A stretch of 64,000 nucleotides of DNA from Syncephalastrum monosporum B8922 (lineage: Eukaryota > Mucoromycota > Mucoromycetes > Mucorales > Syncephalastraceae): the NCBI GenBank assembly GCA_000697355.1, contig JNEN01000724.1, positions 1-64,000 on the forward strand, given 5' to 3'. The notes under the pieces are model-generated. The model made no database searches. It was not told the DNA's origin and saw nothing but the letters and a program-made list of their open reading frames with translations. Each line of letters starts with the position of its first letter. Within the stretch, counting starts at the first letter, position 1. A program made the translations under genes and the position numbers. Shown one piece after another: positions 1 to 10,982 of the stretch.

Positions 1-2333
1 TTGGTCTGAAACTCCTCCCGCAACATGATGGGACCATTTTTGACCTGGCCGGTGTTCGCAGCGTTATGGCAAACGTTGCGAATACACCTGATCCACTCTT
101 GTGCGTACGGATGGTCTGGGTGAGCCTCTTGGATATATTCAGAAAAGTCGTTAATGTTGACGGCGGTAGGGTGTCGAGGCATGCTGTGGATAAATGCGGT
201 CGTTAGTCAACTGAAATATGTGTCGAGATGATATGGTGTTATAAGGAACTTACCCCATATCGGCATGATGAATGACAAACACAAGGCCTGCCTGGTCGGG
301 GCCGATCCTTTGATTGAGCCATTCTTTCAAAAGAAAGAGTGCATCATTCTCGTGGACGGGTTCAGGTAGAGGAGCACGGCCATCACCATCCGTCAACCTC
401 CTGGTGAGCGCTGTTGGCCTTGCAGGAGGCATAGGCTTGCCGGAAACGATCGGTGGCTGCCCGTGCAGAAGAGGTAAGGGCTGTCCCAGGTTCTGCCTCT
501 CCATGACCCACATGGTCTCGAGCGTTTGCATGGCCTTGCTGTCACCAAAAGGGCGCGGAAATGTTGTGCGACCGTCAGGCTGTCGACACTCTTGGTTCGT
601 GCGGGCGTTGACAAGTAGAAGCCCGTCTTCTACAAACCGAAGGCGCACTCGGTCCTGGATGACGGCAGGATACTTCCTTGTCAACCACCGAGCAGAAAGA
701 TGGCAAGGGAAGCTCTGATCTCCCACCATGCGTCGAATGTATAGGCCTCCTGTTTTGCTGATCGCATACTCCGTCCCGTGCAACATCCTGTTTCCCCAAC
801 GCGCGAGATTGAGCGCCCTCAAGTTCGCTGCTCTTTGCTCGGCAGTGAGCGTGCTACGAAGGTGAGCTCCCGCCCTATCAAGTGCTTCTTGTCGCAGCTT
901 GGGATCCCTGTGCCAGTCTGTGTCATCCGTATGTGGCCGGAATCTGTTCAGGATATGGGCCAGGGGATCTTGGCCGCGTTGTTCTCGCTGCAACGATTGC
1001 CAGTCCCGCATGGCGCGAGCGCCAATGTTGGTATCTTTTGGTAGAGTCATGAGCCACTCGATCCATTCCTGCTTTTGGTCACGCGGGATATAGAGATAAT
1101 GTCGGGTCCGGTTTCTTTTGTAAAGCGAGAGTGCTTGGCGTCGCCTTTCTTGACTACCTGGCGCACCCTGCGTGAAACCATCGGACCCCATGAAACGTGA
1201 GGCTGCGAGAGAGCGAGTATGCCTTGGCTCGGCGTCGAACTGCCGGGTCGGCCGCGCTTGCTGTTCAGGCTTCCGTGTGTGTGCCGCGTTCAAAAGCCTC
1301 TTTTGCTCATCGAGCTTGGTAAAATATGCCGCGAATTTTGGATCCTCCGGGCGGCAGCGCGCATAAAGGCGCCTCACGATATCACCGTGCGTCATGTTCA
1401 GGGCCGCAGCATCCAGAATAAAATCGAGCAGATATTGGAGAACGGCAAAGGTGAGGCTCCAAGTGGCGAGCATTAAACCTCGATACTCGATCGTCCGTAT
1501 GGTATGCTTGTACCTGAAAATGTTAAAATTTGGAAGCGCCGCAAAAAAAAAAGTCAGGTACACATTGCTGACATCGTGCAAGTTGCATCATGGCTTACCC
1601 AGGGTGAAAGTGGGGAATCACAAGTGTGAGAGTGTCCCCGGGTGGATCCGTATCTTTAGCGCTGTCAAAGTACTCTTCGCCAGCATAATGCTGCAGAGTA
1701 GGAATACCGACATAATCAAGGAAGCTTGCCCTACTAAAGTTGATGCCGTTCCGATGTGCAAAGTTTGCAATAGCCAAAGATGACGGTATCGCACCAAAAG
1801 TCACCGTGACGAGAGGGCGGGCAATGGAAAGATATTGCAATAGCTGAAGCCGCGGCTCGTCTGTCACCATAAGACTGCGTGACAACCATGGCAGGACATC
1901 GACGAAGGGCAAGTGACGATCCGCCAGGTCTGCCCAGTCCTGCTGTGACACGCCTAGGGTCTGGTACATCTGTCGCACCACAACGGACGCCATCGATCCG
2001 CCATCCCAGAAAGTTGTCGTGTGCGTGTAGTCGGACAAGGTGATATCATAGCCGACGAGTACCACGGGAACGTGACCCGCGACGGTTCGGGGTAGTGACT
2101 GCCGGAAAGACGGCATCACGACGGCGGTCCGTGAAGGGGCGTTGTCCGGCTCGAGTCGCAACGCTATTCTCGGTAGCGTATCGCTGAATACTCGCCGCCC
2201 AATGTTGGTAGAATGCACGGTTTTTGTCGTCGAGTGGCTCTTCCGATTCGCCAAGACGCATAAAAACGTCCCTTGCGACCGTCGAGACGGACTGAATGCT
2301 GCTGCTCGGCTTCCAAGCGAGGTTGTCACTCAT
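1..2333 (-). pseudogene. Left copy of unknown multi-exon gene, N-terminally deleted, frameshifted, cut by window edge
   Basis: This is a homologue of the gene at 7092-10380. Exons by homology are 1599-2333, 254-1513 and 1-183 (incomplete), with GT-AG introns 1514-1598 and 184-253 at the same positions as in the right copy. Its first codon (2333) aligns with an internal methionine of the right copy, so about 250 N-terminal residues are missing while the shared promoter sits directly upstream. One extra T in a run near 2115 (relative to the right copy) shifts the frame within the first exon. The second exon is open throughout, including the point where the right copy is shifted. I do not recognise the family. 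It may be a decayed paralogue, or the frameshift could be an assembly error. Confidence 0.75.
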
Positions 2334-3389
2334 AAGAGATAGTAGGGAAAGGAATTATTAATGGACACGAGCGCTGTGCTATCGCTCACGACTTTATATA
2401 TAAGAGATGATAGAGATGCCTTTGTCTCCTCTAGTAGGATCAAGTATATCGGTTGCTCATTACTTGTATACTATGTCCCAAAGTGCTTTCTTTGCTCATC
2501 TATCACAGTGTCATATGAATCGTACTCGCTTTCCTTTTTCGTGTCAACGCGGCCCTTGCTGCTGTGTCCTTTAGAGTGGCATTCATGCATTACAGAGACC
2601 CACAAAAAAATTTCTCTTTTTTTTTTTTTTTTTCTCTCAGAGAGCTACACATGAATACTCCAGCATTTCAGTGAATTAACGGTGCTAGTAGCAAGCCACG
2701 ATCATCCAGCTCACGTTCATAAATATTTCCAAGTATATGCAGTGAGAGCTCATGCCTGAAAGCATAAAATGGCAGTGCAGTGAATAGTTTCTGCTTTTCG
2801 GTGGGGTTCCTGTATTACAGCCAACCAATCAAGTTTGTGCCCTATTGACGAAAATGAGGCATAGTATAATGAGCACCTTCACATGACAAGCTGCGTGTCA
2901 TAGATAAGCTGCTAATGAATCTCGATTTCTGGTGCAAGCGAATCATGATGAATATACAGTTGATACTGACATATGAAAAGGAAAAGGTATAGATAGGTAC
3001 AAGTACAGTAGCTACAAGACCAGTTTTTAAAGTTGACGAATACTGAAGAAGCTGGTGTTTTTGTTAATGAATATGAGAAACCTGATCCGCCAAGACCCAT
3101 AACCAGAACCTGTGAGGAAAATGGAGACGTATATTCAAAAAAGTTTATTCGACCAAATATTTCGCAGACATACAAATCAAAGAGTTGTGCATCATGATCT
3201 TGCTGGAGATATTGTTGGATAGAGCTACATAATAAAAAAATGGACGGCAATGGCATATATTTGTTGCTCATGAACCCAATCCGTGGAACGTGAAACTTTG
3301 CGATGACGCAGAACAAGATGGCAGGCTTTTTTTTTTTTTTTTTTCAATTTCCTGGGATGAGCTTGTGTTCAGGCCCCTTATTTCTTCCC
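2334..3389. other. Noncoding part of left arm and start of spacer
   Basis: Up to about 3030 this is the arm's conserved upstream DNA. Beyond that I see only AT-rich sequence with a T16-20 run near 3328-3345, and no supported gene. Confidence 0.5.
2392..2402 (-). promoter_or_regulatory. TATA box of left element copy
   Basis: A TATATATAAAG on the minus strand lies about 60 bp before the ATG at 2333. The surrounding 60 bp match the promoter of the right copy. The conserved promoter is joined to a much shorter coding region. Confidence 0.5.
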
Positions 3390-4135
3390 TTTTCCCCGCG
3401 CTTTCGCAAACCTGATGCGCGCAAGCAGCTTCAAGGCACAGGTGCCAGCCTGTAGCGCGCTTTATTCGCAAACAACAAGCAAAACATACCTGACGTCCGT
3501 CTTGCAGCATTGGTAGGCTACAGGATCATCGCCGTTATCCTCAGTGCTATTCAAAAGACGGCTAAAGATCAAAGCATGGAGAACGGATGAGGCAAAGTGA
3601 AATGGCTGAAGAGATATAGGACTTCACATTGAGCTTACTGCTGCTGGCAACACAGAGAGACTTGGAGATTCACTGGGGCTTGACGGTCGCGGATCGAGCT
3701 ATGGCCGGGATTGGCTTCATACTCACTCGTACAGCCCTAATTGGCGCACAGCTGAACCCATTACAAGGCAGACGACGCGTTCTTGGGAAAACGCGACGTT
3801 TTCCGGATGAAAACAGGATGCCTTTTAAAACGGTCGACCACGAACCAGTGACAACCACTAAAGAGGTGATCTTGAGGTTTAACGGCGTTGAACTTGATGA
3901 AACAATGTGCCTTACACAATATAAGTCACTGAAACGCTTGCACGGCGCATCTGCTTTTTTGCGCGAAACACACTACTCGCCAGCGATGGGGCCAGTTGTC
4001 GCAAACATGTCTCATGCAGACACGGCCTGCAGCAACCTCTACAAAGTCGAGTCCGCGGACGGCAACCCTTGCGGTTCCTGGGTACACACCGACCGCCTTC
4101 GTCCGGTTCACGTCAATGACCCGCTCACAGTCTGA
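3390..4135 (+). pseudogene. Decayed trimethyllysine dioxygenase fragment
   Basis: Conceptual translation matches pieces of the intact TMLH encoded at 10983-12248. A first piece (about 3400-3480) resembles residues 17-43, with an in-frame stop after the GTGA segment. A second (3510-3560) is similar at the DNA level to the CxxC-type N-terminal region. A third (about 3755-4060) resembles residues 133-240 and includes PLQG, DENxMP, VDHE, FLRETHYS and MSHADTA. The region carrying the iron-binding H236 and D238 of the intact protein is not preserved, and everything beyond about residue 245 is missing. It sits between the two arms of the inverted duplication, in the opposite orientation to the intact gene. 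It is clearly non-functional as an enzyme. Confidence 0.85.
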
Positions 4136-4723
4136 AGCACAAGGTAGTACCCGACCATCACACGCAACGAATGGCGCACCATCATGCATACATTCAATAC
4201 ACTTTTCTCTTTGCGACTCGAGGACGAACATCATTCTAAAGAAGGCGGTATTGTTGGGTGTTTACCCCCTTCCGCCTTTTTTCTTTTCAAACGACGTCAA
4301 ATTACTGCGCACGGCCGTACACCTGTATTTGTGAATCACTCTCAAAAAAGTATCCATGCATCTGCGACTGCGGCACCGAATACTCTTCTCTTGTCTTTGT
4401 CTCTCTCTCTCTCTGCGACCTCTTCGCTATGACTCGTATCGTTATAGTCCATTAGCCTTTTATATACTTCTTCCCTTTCCGCCAGGCAACAACCAAGTCC
4501 CATGAAAAATTGAAACAGGCGAGTAAATCTGATAAAGGGCATCTTGTCTACCCTCTACTCTTCTGTTCTCTATCACCTGGCTTTGCACCCAATAGCCAAA
4601 AGCATTGTGACAGTCTGATTGACCAATAAAGAACCGACAAAAACTTTAATCCCCGACATGCAATAAAATGCAAAATCACACATACTATTACGCCGATTTT
4701 GAGAATACCTTTACTTTCTCTTG

Positions 4724-4797
4724 AGCCCTACGTGGGGGTCGAACCCACAACCTTTGGATTAGAAGTCCAATGCGCTATCCAATTGCGCCAGCAGGGC
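4724..4797 (-). tRNA. tRNA-Arg (anticodon UCU)
   Basis: On the minus strand a full cloverleaf can be drawn. The acceptor GCCCTGC pairs with GTAGGGC, allowing one G-U. The D stem is GCGC/GCGC, the anticodon stem TTGGA/TCCAA around loop CTTCTAA (anticodon TCT), and the T stem GTGGG/CCCAC with loop TTCGACC. There is no intron. It decodes AGA. Confidence 0.95.
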
Positions 4798-4904
4798 CTC
4801 TCATTTTTTTGTTGAACTTGAATATAATTGTGTAATGCAGCAAAATATGTGTGCGTGCAGTGCAGAAGTTGTCTACGTCACGACCACGTGACATCGGGAT
4901 GTTA

Positions 4905-5143
4905 CAGTGTTTTGCACAAATTGGCGGGTTAAAAAACATTTTTTTTTCTTCCGCCAATGTACATCATTGGATATCGATACAATTTTGGCTGATCAGTGCA
5001 CATTTTGATTGGCCAATGCACTTTTTGGCTGAGCAGCCCAGTTTTAAAAAACGTATTGACCAATCAAAACATGCACTTGGTCAGCCAAAAGTGAATCGAT
5101 ATGCAATGATGTGCATTGGCGGAAGAATAAACGCAAAACACTG
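4905..5143. mobile_element. 239-bp mariner-type MITE (foldback element)
   Basis: Both ends read CAGTGTTTTGC inward, and the element is flanked by TA on each side (4903-4904 and 5144-5145), the target duplication typical of Tc1/mariner elements. Almost the whole element is palindromic: CTTCCGCCAATG, ACATCATTG, ATATCGAT and TTTTGGCTGA recur in reverse complement in the right half. The left arm carries about 30 extra bases, including an A/T-rich run. There is no coding capacity, so it would need a transposase in trans. Confidence 0.85.
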
Positions 5144-5145
5144 TA

Positions 5146-6459
5146 GTTCTCCACTCCTTCCACATGCCATTCTTTAAGGATGCAATTAATCTTGCACATG
5201 CCCACCTTTCCCTTCGTTGTCTTTAATCTCGATTTAAGGTGCACCCCACTGCATTCCTTCATCCCCTTCTATTTTCATTTGTTTTCCTTTCATTTATTTC
5301 TCTTGTATATAGATTGCTCATTAACTAACCTTGTCTTTCACTCGTCGAGCTCCTCATGAGGTCAAGAGGATAGGACAAAACTGGTGCGATGATGAGACCA
5401 AGGGCGAAGGTATAAAGGCAGAGCAATTCAAGAAAATAAGCAATAATCTATCCGATCCCATTCTATCGACTCTTTTTTAATCTTTTTTCTTATCCTTGAT
5501 TCCTTTGGGAGAAATCTTCGTGATTTATTTCGGATTGGCTTACTGCATACACGGAGTATGTGCGACGATTGTCAGTTTCATCCAAACGTGTCTGGGTATT
5601 CCCTTGCTAAAGAACCTTTCCCGGAGCCGAAGCCATCACCCATTGCACCGCACGTGTCATTTATAGGGTCGTCTCTTCTAGAAGTAAACATTTGTAAGGA
5701 TGGACTCGTATCCTCACTTTTCAGTGCACTCCCCAATATTATATCCACATAGTAGTATCCATCTTAGCTTCAGGACACATAAATAGGCTTCATTTTTTCA
5801 GCCAGAGCAGATTAGACACTAAATCCTCAAAGGCTATCAATAAAGTCCTATATCTCTTATATACACACTCAATTTCTCTCATAGCTGCTTGCAAGTTTGC
5901 TATAAGACCATTTCCAAGCCTCAAGAACAAGTCTGGTATCTGTCTCCGCTAATCCTGCATCAAGACACCATCGAAAAACACAAGTCTGCACTACTCCATT
6001 CCGACATTGTCAAACTACATTCCCAACTTTGACCCTTATAAACTCACCAGTTTATTACATTTCCGTACCTCTAATTACCTTTTATCTTTTTCCAGCCCTT
6101 TTCCACCTTCTCTTTTATATCTTTTCGTAAAGTTTTTTTTATACAAAACTTTGCTGCTGCTCATTCGACCCTTTTTTTCTATTTGACATCATCTTTTAAT
6201 GGAGGAGTTACCTCAAGAATATTTATTGTATGTGAATGTATTTTGCAGTCACGCGTATCTAAGACAGTGGCGCGCTGCGTGAGAGACATAAATGGGGAGA
6301 GTGGAACAGGGTGATTTGGTACTATAGCGAGGGGAGAGGGCTCCGCAGAGCCTGCCTATTTGACATTTCTTTACTTTTTTTATCTTCTCTGGGTAATTCT
6401 TACCCACCTTTTTGCTCCGAACCCACCTAAGTGCCTTGGAGGTATAAACATAATAACTT
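5146..6459. other. AT-rich spacer without recognised gene
   Basis: I find only short, low-complexity open frames here, the longest being about 64 codons at 5558-5752. The composition is AT-rich with many T and CT runs. Nothing is recognisable on either strand. Confidence 0.5.
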
Positions 6460-9400
6460 CGTAATGGGTATGGCCTTGTATCTACTTGTACCTAATATCT
6501 ATTCCTTTTCTCTCTCTCTCTCTTATACCAAGGCTTTCCTTTTCGTATGTCAGGACAGTATCAACTGTATATCCATCATGACTCGCCTGCATCAGAAATC
6601 GAGATTCATTAGCAGCTTCTCTATGACACGCAGCTTGTCATGTGAAGGTGCTCATTATACTATGCTTCATTTTTGCCAATAGGGCACGAACTTGATTGGT
6701 TGGCTGTAATACACGAACCCCACCGAAAAGCAGAAACTATCCACTGCACTGCCATTTTATGCTTTCAGGCATGAGCTCTCACTGCATATACTTGGAAATA
6801 CTTATAAACGTGAGTTGGATGATCGTGACTTGCTACTAGCACCATTAACTCACTGAACGGCTGGAGTATTCATGTGTAGCTCTCTGAGAAAAAGAAAGAG
6901 AAATTTCTTTGTGGGTCCGTGACATTATGGATAGACGAACAAAGAAAGTAATGAGCCAATAATATTCTTGATCATACTGGAGGAGACAAAGAAATCTATC
7001 ACCTCGTATATAAAGTCGCGAGCGACAGCATAGCGTTCGTGTCCTTTTTTTTGTTTCCCATTCTCACTACACTCAAAACCATTCAATTATAATGAGTCAA
7101 AATCAGGTACACGAGGATTACACGGTCATGGATCAGTATGACTTAGAGGTGTCAAATCTTCTCAATTAGCTTGCCGTGGCTGAAAGAGTGTGTGAAACAA
7201 TCCGCGCGCGCCTTCAAAGCTTTGCTATCCCTGTTGACCGCCTCGGCGAAGACGTGGTGCGCGACACGTTCTTCCACAACGGCGCGGATATCGATCGCGG
7301 CCTGCTGCCGACGATCGAAGCACTTGCGAAAGACCACACGACTATCAGCACTGAAGCCATGGAGCAAGCCCTCCCTTGGGACGAGGTAACGACAGACGCG
7401 CCAACTCGCCCGGTGATCTACATACGCACCTGGGAGATTCCTCGTGGCCTCCTCCGCCGTGTCCTCCTTGCCGTCGTCATCGAGGACATCGCCGCATCCG
7501 GTGAAGACGTCGACGTTGAGAACGATGTCTTGGACCCCGACACAGGCGCCGTTGTTTCTACCCTCCCGAGCGCTTGGGCATGGGCAGACAAAGTCCTACC
7601 GGGAAACGCAGTCATTGATCTGTGTGAAACTTTCAACGACAGTTCTGAGATTGTTTACGCTCGGTACGTCGGCCGAACCAGGGATAATCCTCGCCGTCGC
7701 CAGTTCGAAGACGAAAATCGGCCGTATGGCTACCTCAAGCGGTTCCTTGAGCTCCTTGAACGAGAGTCAAACGAAGATCAACAGGTTGTCAAACGCCTCC
7801 ATTACTTTACTGTGCCGGATGGCGACCAGCAAGAACAACTCGACTTTTACGAGCAAATGGCGATCGCGTTCTTCGGCCTGAACACGCTGATCAACCGTCA
7901 GCCAGGCGGCGAATTCATGACCTACAATCCCACTTGGGATCTGAGCAGCAGCGTTCAGTCCGTCTCGACGGTCGCAAGGGACGTTTTTATACGTCTTGGC
8001 GAATCGGAAGAGCCACTCGGCGACAAAACCCGTGCATTCTACCAACATTGGGCGGCAAGTATTCAGCGATACGCTACCGAGAATAGTGTTGCGACTCGAG
8101 CCGGACAACGCCCCTTCACTGACCGCCGTCGTGATGCCGTCTTCCGGCAGTCACTGCCCCGAACCGTCGCGGGTCACGTTCCCGCGGTACTCATCGGCTA
8201 TGAGATCACCTTGACCGACTACACGCACGCGACAACTTTCTGGGAGGGCGGCTCGAAAGCGTCCGTTGTGGTGCGACAGATGTACCAGGCCTTAGGCATA
8301 TCACAGCAGGACTGGGCAGGCCTGGCGGACCGTCACCTGCCCTTCGTCGATGTCTTGCCATGGTTGTCATTTAGTCTCATGATGACAGACGACCCGCGGC
8401 TTCAGCTATTACAGTATCTTTCCCTCGCTCGCCCGCTCGTCACGGTGACTTTTGGTGCGATACCGTCATCTTTGGCTATTGCAAACTTTGCGCACCTGAA
8501 CGGCATCAACTTTAGTAGGGGAAGCTTCCTTGATTACGTCGGTATTCCTACTCTCCAACACTATGCCGGTGAAGGATACTTTGACAGCGCTGAAGATACG
8601 GACCCACCCGGGGACAGTCTCACACTTGTGATTCCCCACTTTCACCCTGGGTAAGCAATGATGCGACTTACACGATGTCAGCACTGTGTACCTGACTCTT
8701 TTTTTTTTTGTGGCGCTTCCAAATTTTGACATTTTCAGGTACGACAAGCATACCATACAGACGACCGAGTACCGAGATTTTATGCTCGCCACGTGGAGCC
8801 TCACCTTTGCCGTTCTCCAATATCAGCTCGATTTCGTTCTGGATGCTGCGTCCCTGAACATGACGCACGGCGATATCGTGAGGCATCTTTATGCGCGCTG
8901 CCGCCCGGAGGATCCAAAATTCGCGGCCTATTTCACTAAGCTTGATGAGCAAAAGCAGCTTTTGCACATGGTCCACACACGGGAGCTTCAACAGCGAGCA
9001 CGGCCGACCCGGAACTTCGACGCCGAGCCGAGTCATACTCTCTCTCTGGCAGCTACACGTTTCATGGAGGACGATGGTTTCACGCAGGGTGCGCCAGGCA
9101 GTCAAGAAAGGCGACGTCAAGCAATCTCACTGTACAAAAGAAACCGGACCCGACATTATCTCTATATCCCGCGTGACCAAAAGCAAGAATGGATCGAGTG
9201 GCTCATGACTCTACCAAAAGATACCAACATTGGCGCTCGCTCCATGCAGGACTGGCAATCGTTGCAGCGAGAAGAACGCGGCCAAGATCCCCTGGCCCAT
9301 ATCCTGAACAGATTCCGGCCACATACGGATGACACAGACTGGCACAGGGATCCCAAGCTACGACAAGAAGCACTCGATAGGGCGGGAGTTCACCTTCGTA

Positions 9401-10255
9401 GCACCCTCACTGCAGAGCAAATAACAGCGAACTCAAGGGTGGCCAATCTCGCGCGTTGGGGAATAGGATGTTGCACGGGACGGAGTATGCGATCAGCAAC
9501 ACAGGAGGCCTATACATTCGACGCATGGTGGGAGATCAGAGCTTCCCTTGCCATCTTTCCGCCGGGTGGGTGACAAGGGAGTATCCTGCCGTCATCCGCG
9601 ACCGAGTGCGTCTTTTATTTGTAGAAGATGGGCTTCTACTTGTCAACGCCCGCACGAACCAAGAATGTCGACGGCTTGACGGGCGCACAACATTTCCGCG
9701 CCCTTTTGGTGACAGCAAGGGCATGCAAACGCTCGAGACCATGTGGGTCATGGAGAGGCAAAACCTGGGACAGCCCGTACCTCTCCTGCACGGGCAGCCA
9801 CCGATCGATGCCGGCAAGCCTATGCCTCCTGCAAGGCCAACAGCGCTCACCAGGAGGTTGACGGATGGTGATGGCCGTGCTCCTCTACCTGAACCCGTCC
9901 ACGAGAATGATGCACTCTTTCTTTTGAAAGAATGGCTCAATCAAAGGATCGGCCCCGACCAGGCAGGCCTTGTGTTTGTCATTCATCATGCCGATATGGG
10001 GTAAGTTCCTTATAACACCATATCATCTCGACACATATTTCAGTTGACTAACGACCGCATTTATCCACAGCATGCCTCGACACCCTACCGCCGTCAACAT
10101 TAACGACTTTTCTGAATATATCCAAGAGGCTCACCCAGACCATCCGTACGCACAAGAGTGGATCAGGTGTATTCGCAACGTTTGCCATAACGCTGCGAAC
10201 ACCGGCCAGGTCAAAAATGGTCCCATCATGTTGCGGGAGGAGTTTCAGACCAATA
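6460..10255 (+). repeat. Right arm of long inverted duplication
   Basis: This arm matches the reverse complement of 1-3030 and contains the longer gene copy. The match runs from upstream noncoding DNA, through the promoter, to the point corresponding to the window edge in the left arm (about 10252), so the true arm may be longer. Substitutions are scattered, and indels include the large N-terminal difference. Confidence 0.9.
7007..7015 (+). promoter_or_regulatory. TATA box of right element copy
   Basis: TATATAAAG lies about 85 bp before the proposed ATG at 7092. It is conserved in the left arm although the coding sequence immediately downstream differs, which supports a real promoter. Confidence 0.5.
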
Positions 10256-10380
10256 AGCGCACCATCAAGCAGCGGGATACCGCAGGCAACGTAACAGGAA
10301 CAATCAACGTGCACGACATTCAAGTTGGGCCACAGAGAGACGGCGTCGACCAAGACGAGCCTGAGACTCTCTATGATTAG
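7092..10380 (+). CDS. Unknown ~1,020-residue protein (right copy), one frameshift
   Basis: Exons are 7092-7106, 7170-8650, 8739-10000 and 10071-10380. Introns have GT-AG borders; the first is 63 nt (CAG before GTACAC) and removes an in-frame stop, and the last has a TGACTAAC branch site. About 1,022 residues are expected, but one base is missing near 9463 (GGGGAATAGG against GGGGAAACAGG in the left copy), breaking the third exon. The family is not recognised. Residues of about 165-255 contain a YVGRT segment followed by spaced Arg, and then an EQMAIAFFGLN stretch ending in a PGG. This spacing is reminiscent of GIY-YIG nucleases, but the evidence is weak. The rest is charged and globular, with no signal peptide or membrane segment. 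The repeated, inverted setting suggests a mobile or expanding gene family. If the frameshift is an assembly error, the gene is intact. Confidence 0.7.
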
Positions 10381-10982
10381 CCTGGCTCCTTTTCCGTATA
10401 GAACATCATACGTCAACAAGTTTTACTTGTTTTCCTCTTGTCTTTTTTTTCTGTACGTCATGATGATATCCAAAAGCTTATAAAGCTGCAGGATTGTGTT
10501 CCTTTTTGATTGCTGTCTGCAATATTTGTAGCAGTAATCTACGAACAAGAAGGTGCAAGTTACACAGCATACTGTATTCCATCTGAACACTGCTTGTCAC
10601 TGTAGTCAATGAATGCTCTACTCAATAACTGTACGAGCTTTCATGAAGATGCAAAATATATCGCGCCAAGTCACATACAGATACAACGTGATACTTTGTC
10701 ACTGCAGATGCTAGCTGTATACTTTCAAAATTTGGTGATGTTTTATTTTCTACGGTGGGTGTTGTTTGACAACACCTAAAGTTAGATGTCCTGTACCATG
10801 AAGCTTGCACTTGCATCGCCATAATTTTAGGATGTGAGTTCCACTTCACACTCGCATCTAACTGATTTTACATTCTTCATTACTCTGCAGTAGTACTGTA
10901 CATATACTATAACGTTCTGGTATGAATAAATTACTGTCGAGTGCCAAGTATTATATGCTTACTAGATACAAGGGAAAAATAA
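10381..10982. other. 3' flank between element copy and TMLH
   Basis: AT-rich intergenic DNA between two convergent genes. No open frame can be supported. Confidence 0.5.

Larger units (their letters stand above)
1..3030 (-). repeat. Left arm of long inverted duplication
   Basis: This stretch reads on the minus strand as a diverged copy of about 6460-10255. Similarity covers the coding part, the TATA-containing promoter, and several hundred bases of upstream noncoding DNA; for example 2640-2930 mirrors about 6580-6895 almost base for base. It fades near 3010-3030. The outer end runs off the window at base 1, which still matches about 10252. Relative to the right arm it lacks about 825 bp just after the promoter. 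The spacer between arms is about 3.4 kb. Confidence 0.9.

Noticed and set aside
1172..1476. Plus-strand open frames antisense to the left element copy
   Set aside because: They are shadows of the minus-strand coding sequence, with no independent start context or domain.
7167..7169. In-frame stop shortly after the right-copy ATG read as a nonsense mutation
   Set aside because: A 63-nt intron (7107-7169) with GTACAC donor and AG acceptor removes it and keeps frame, so it need not be a mutation.
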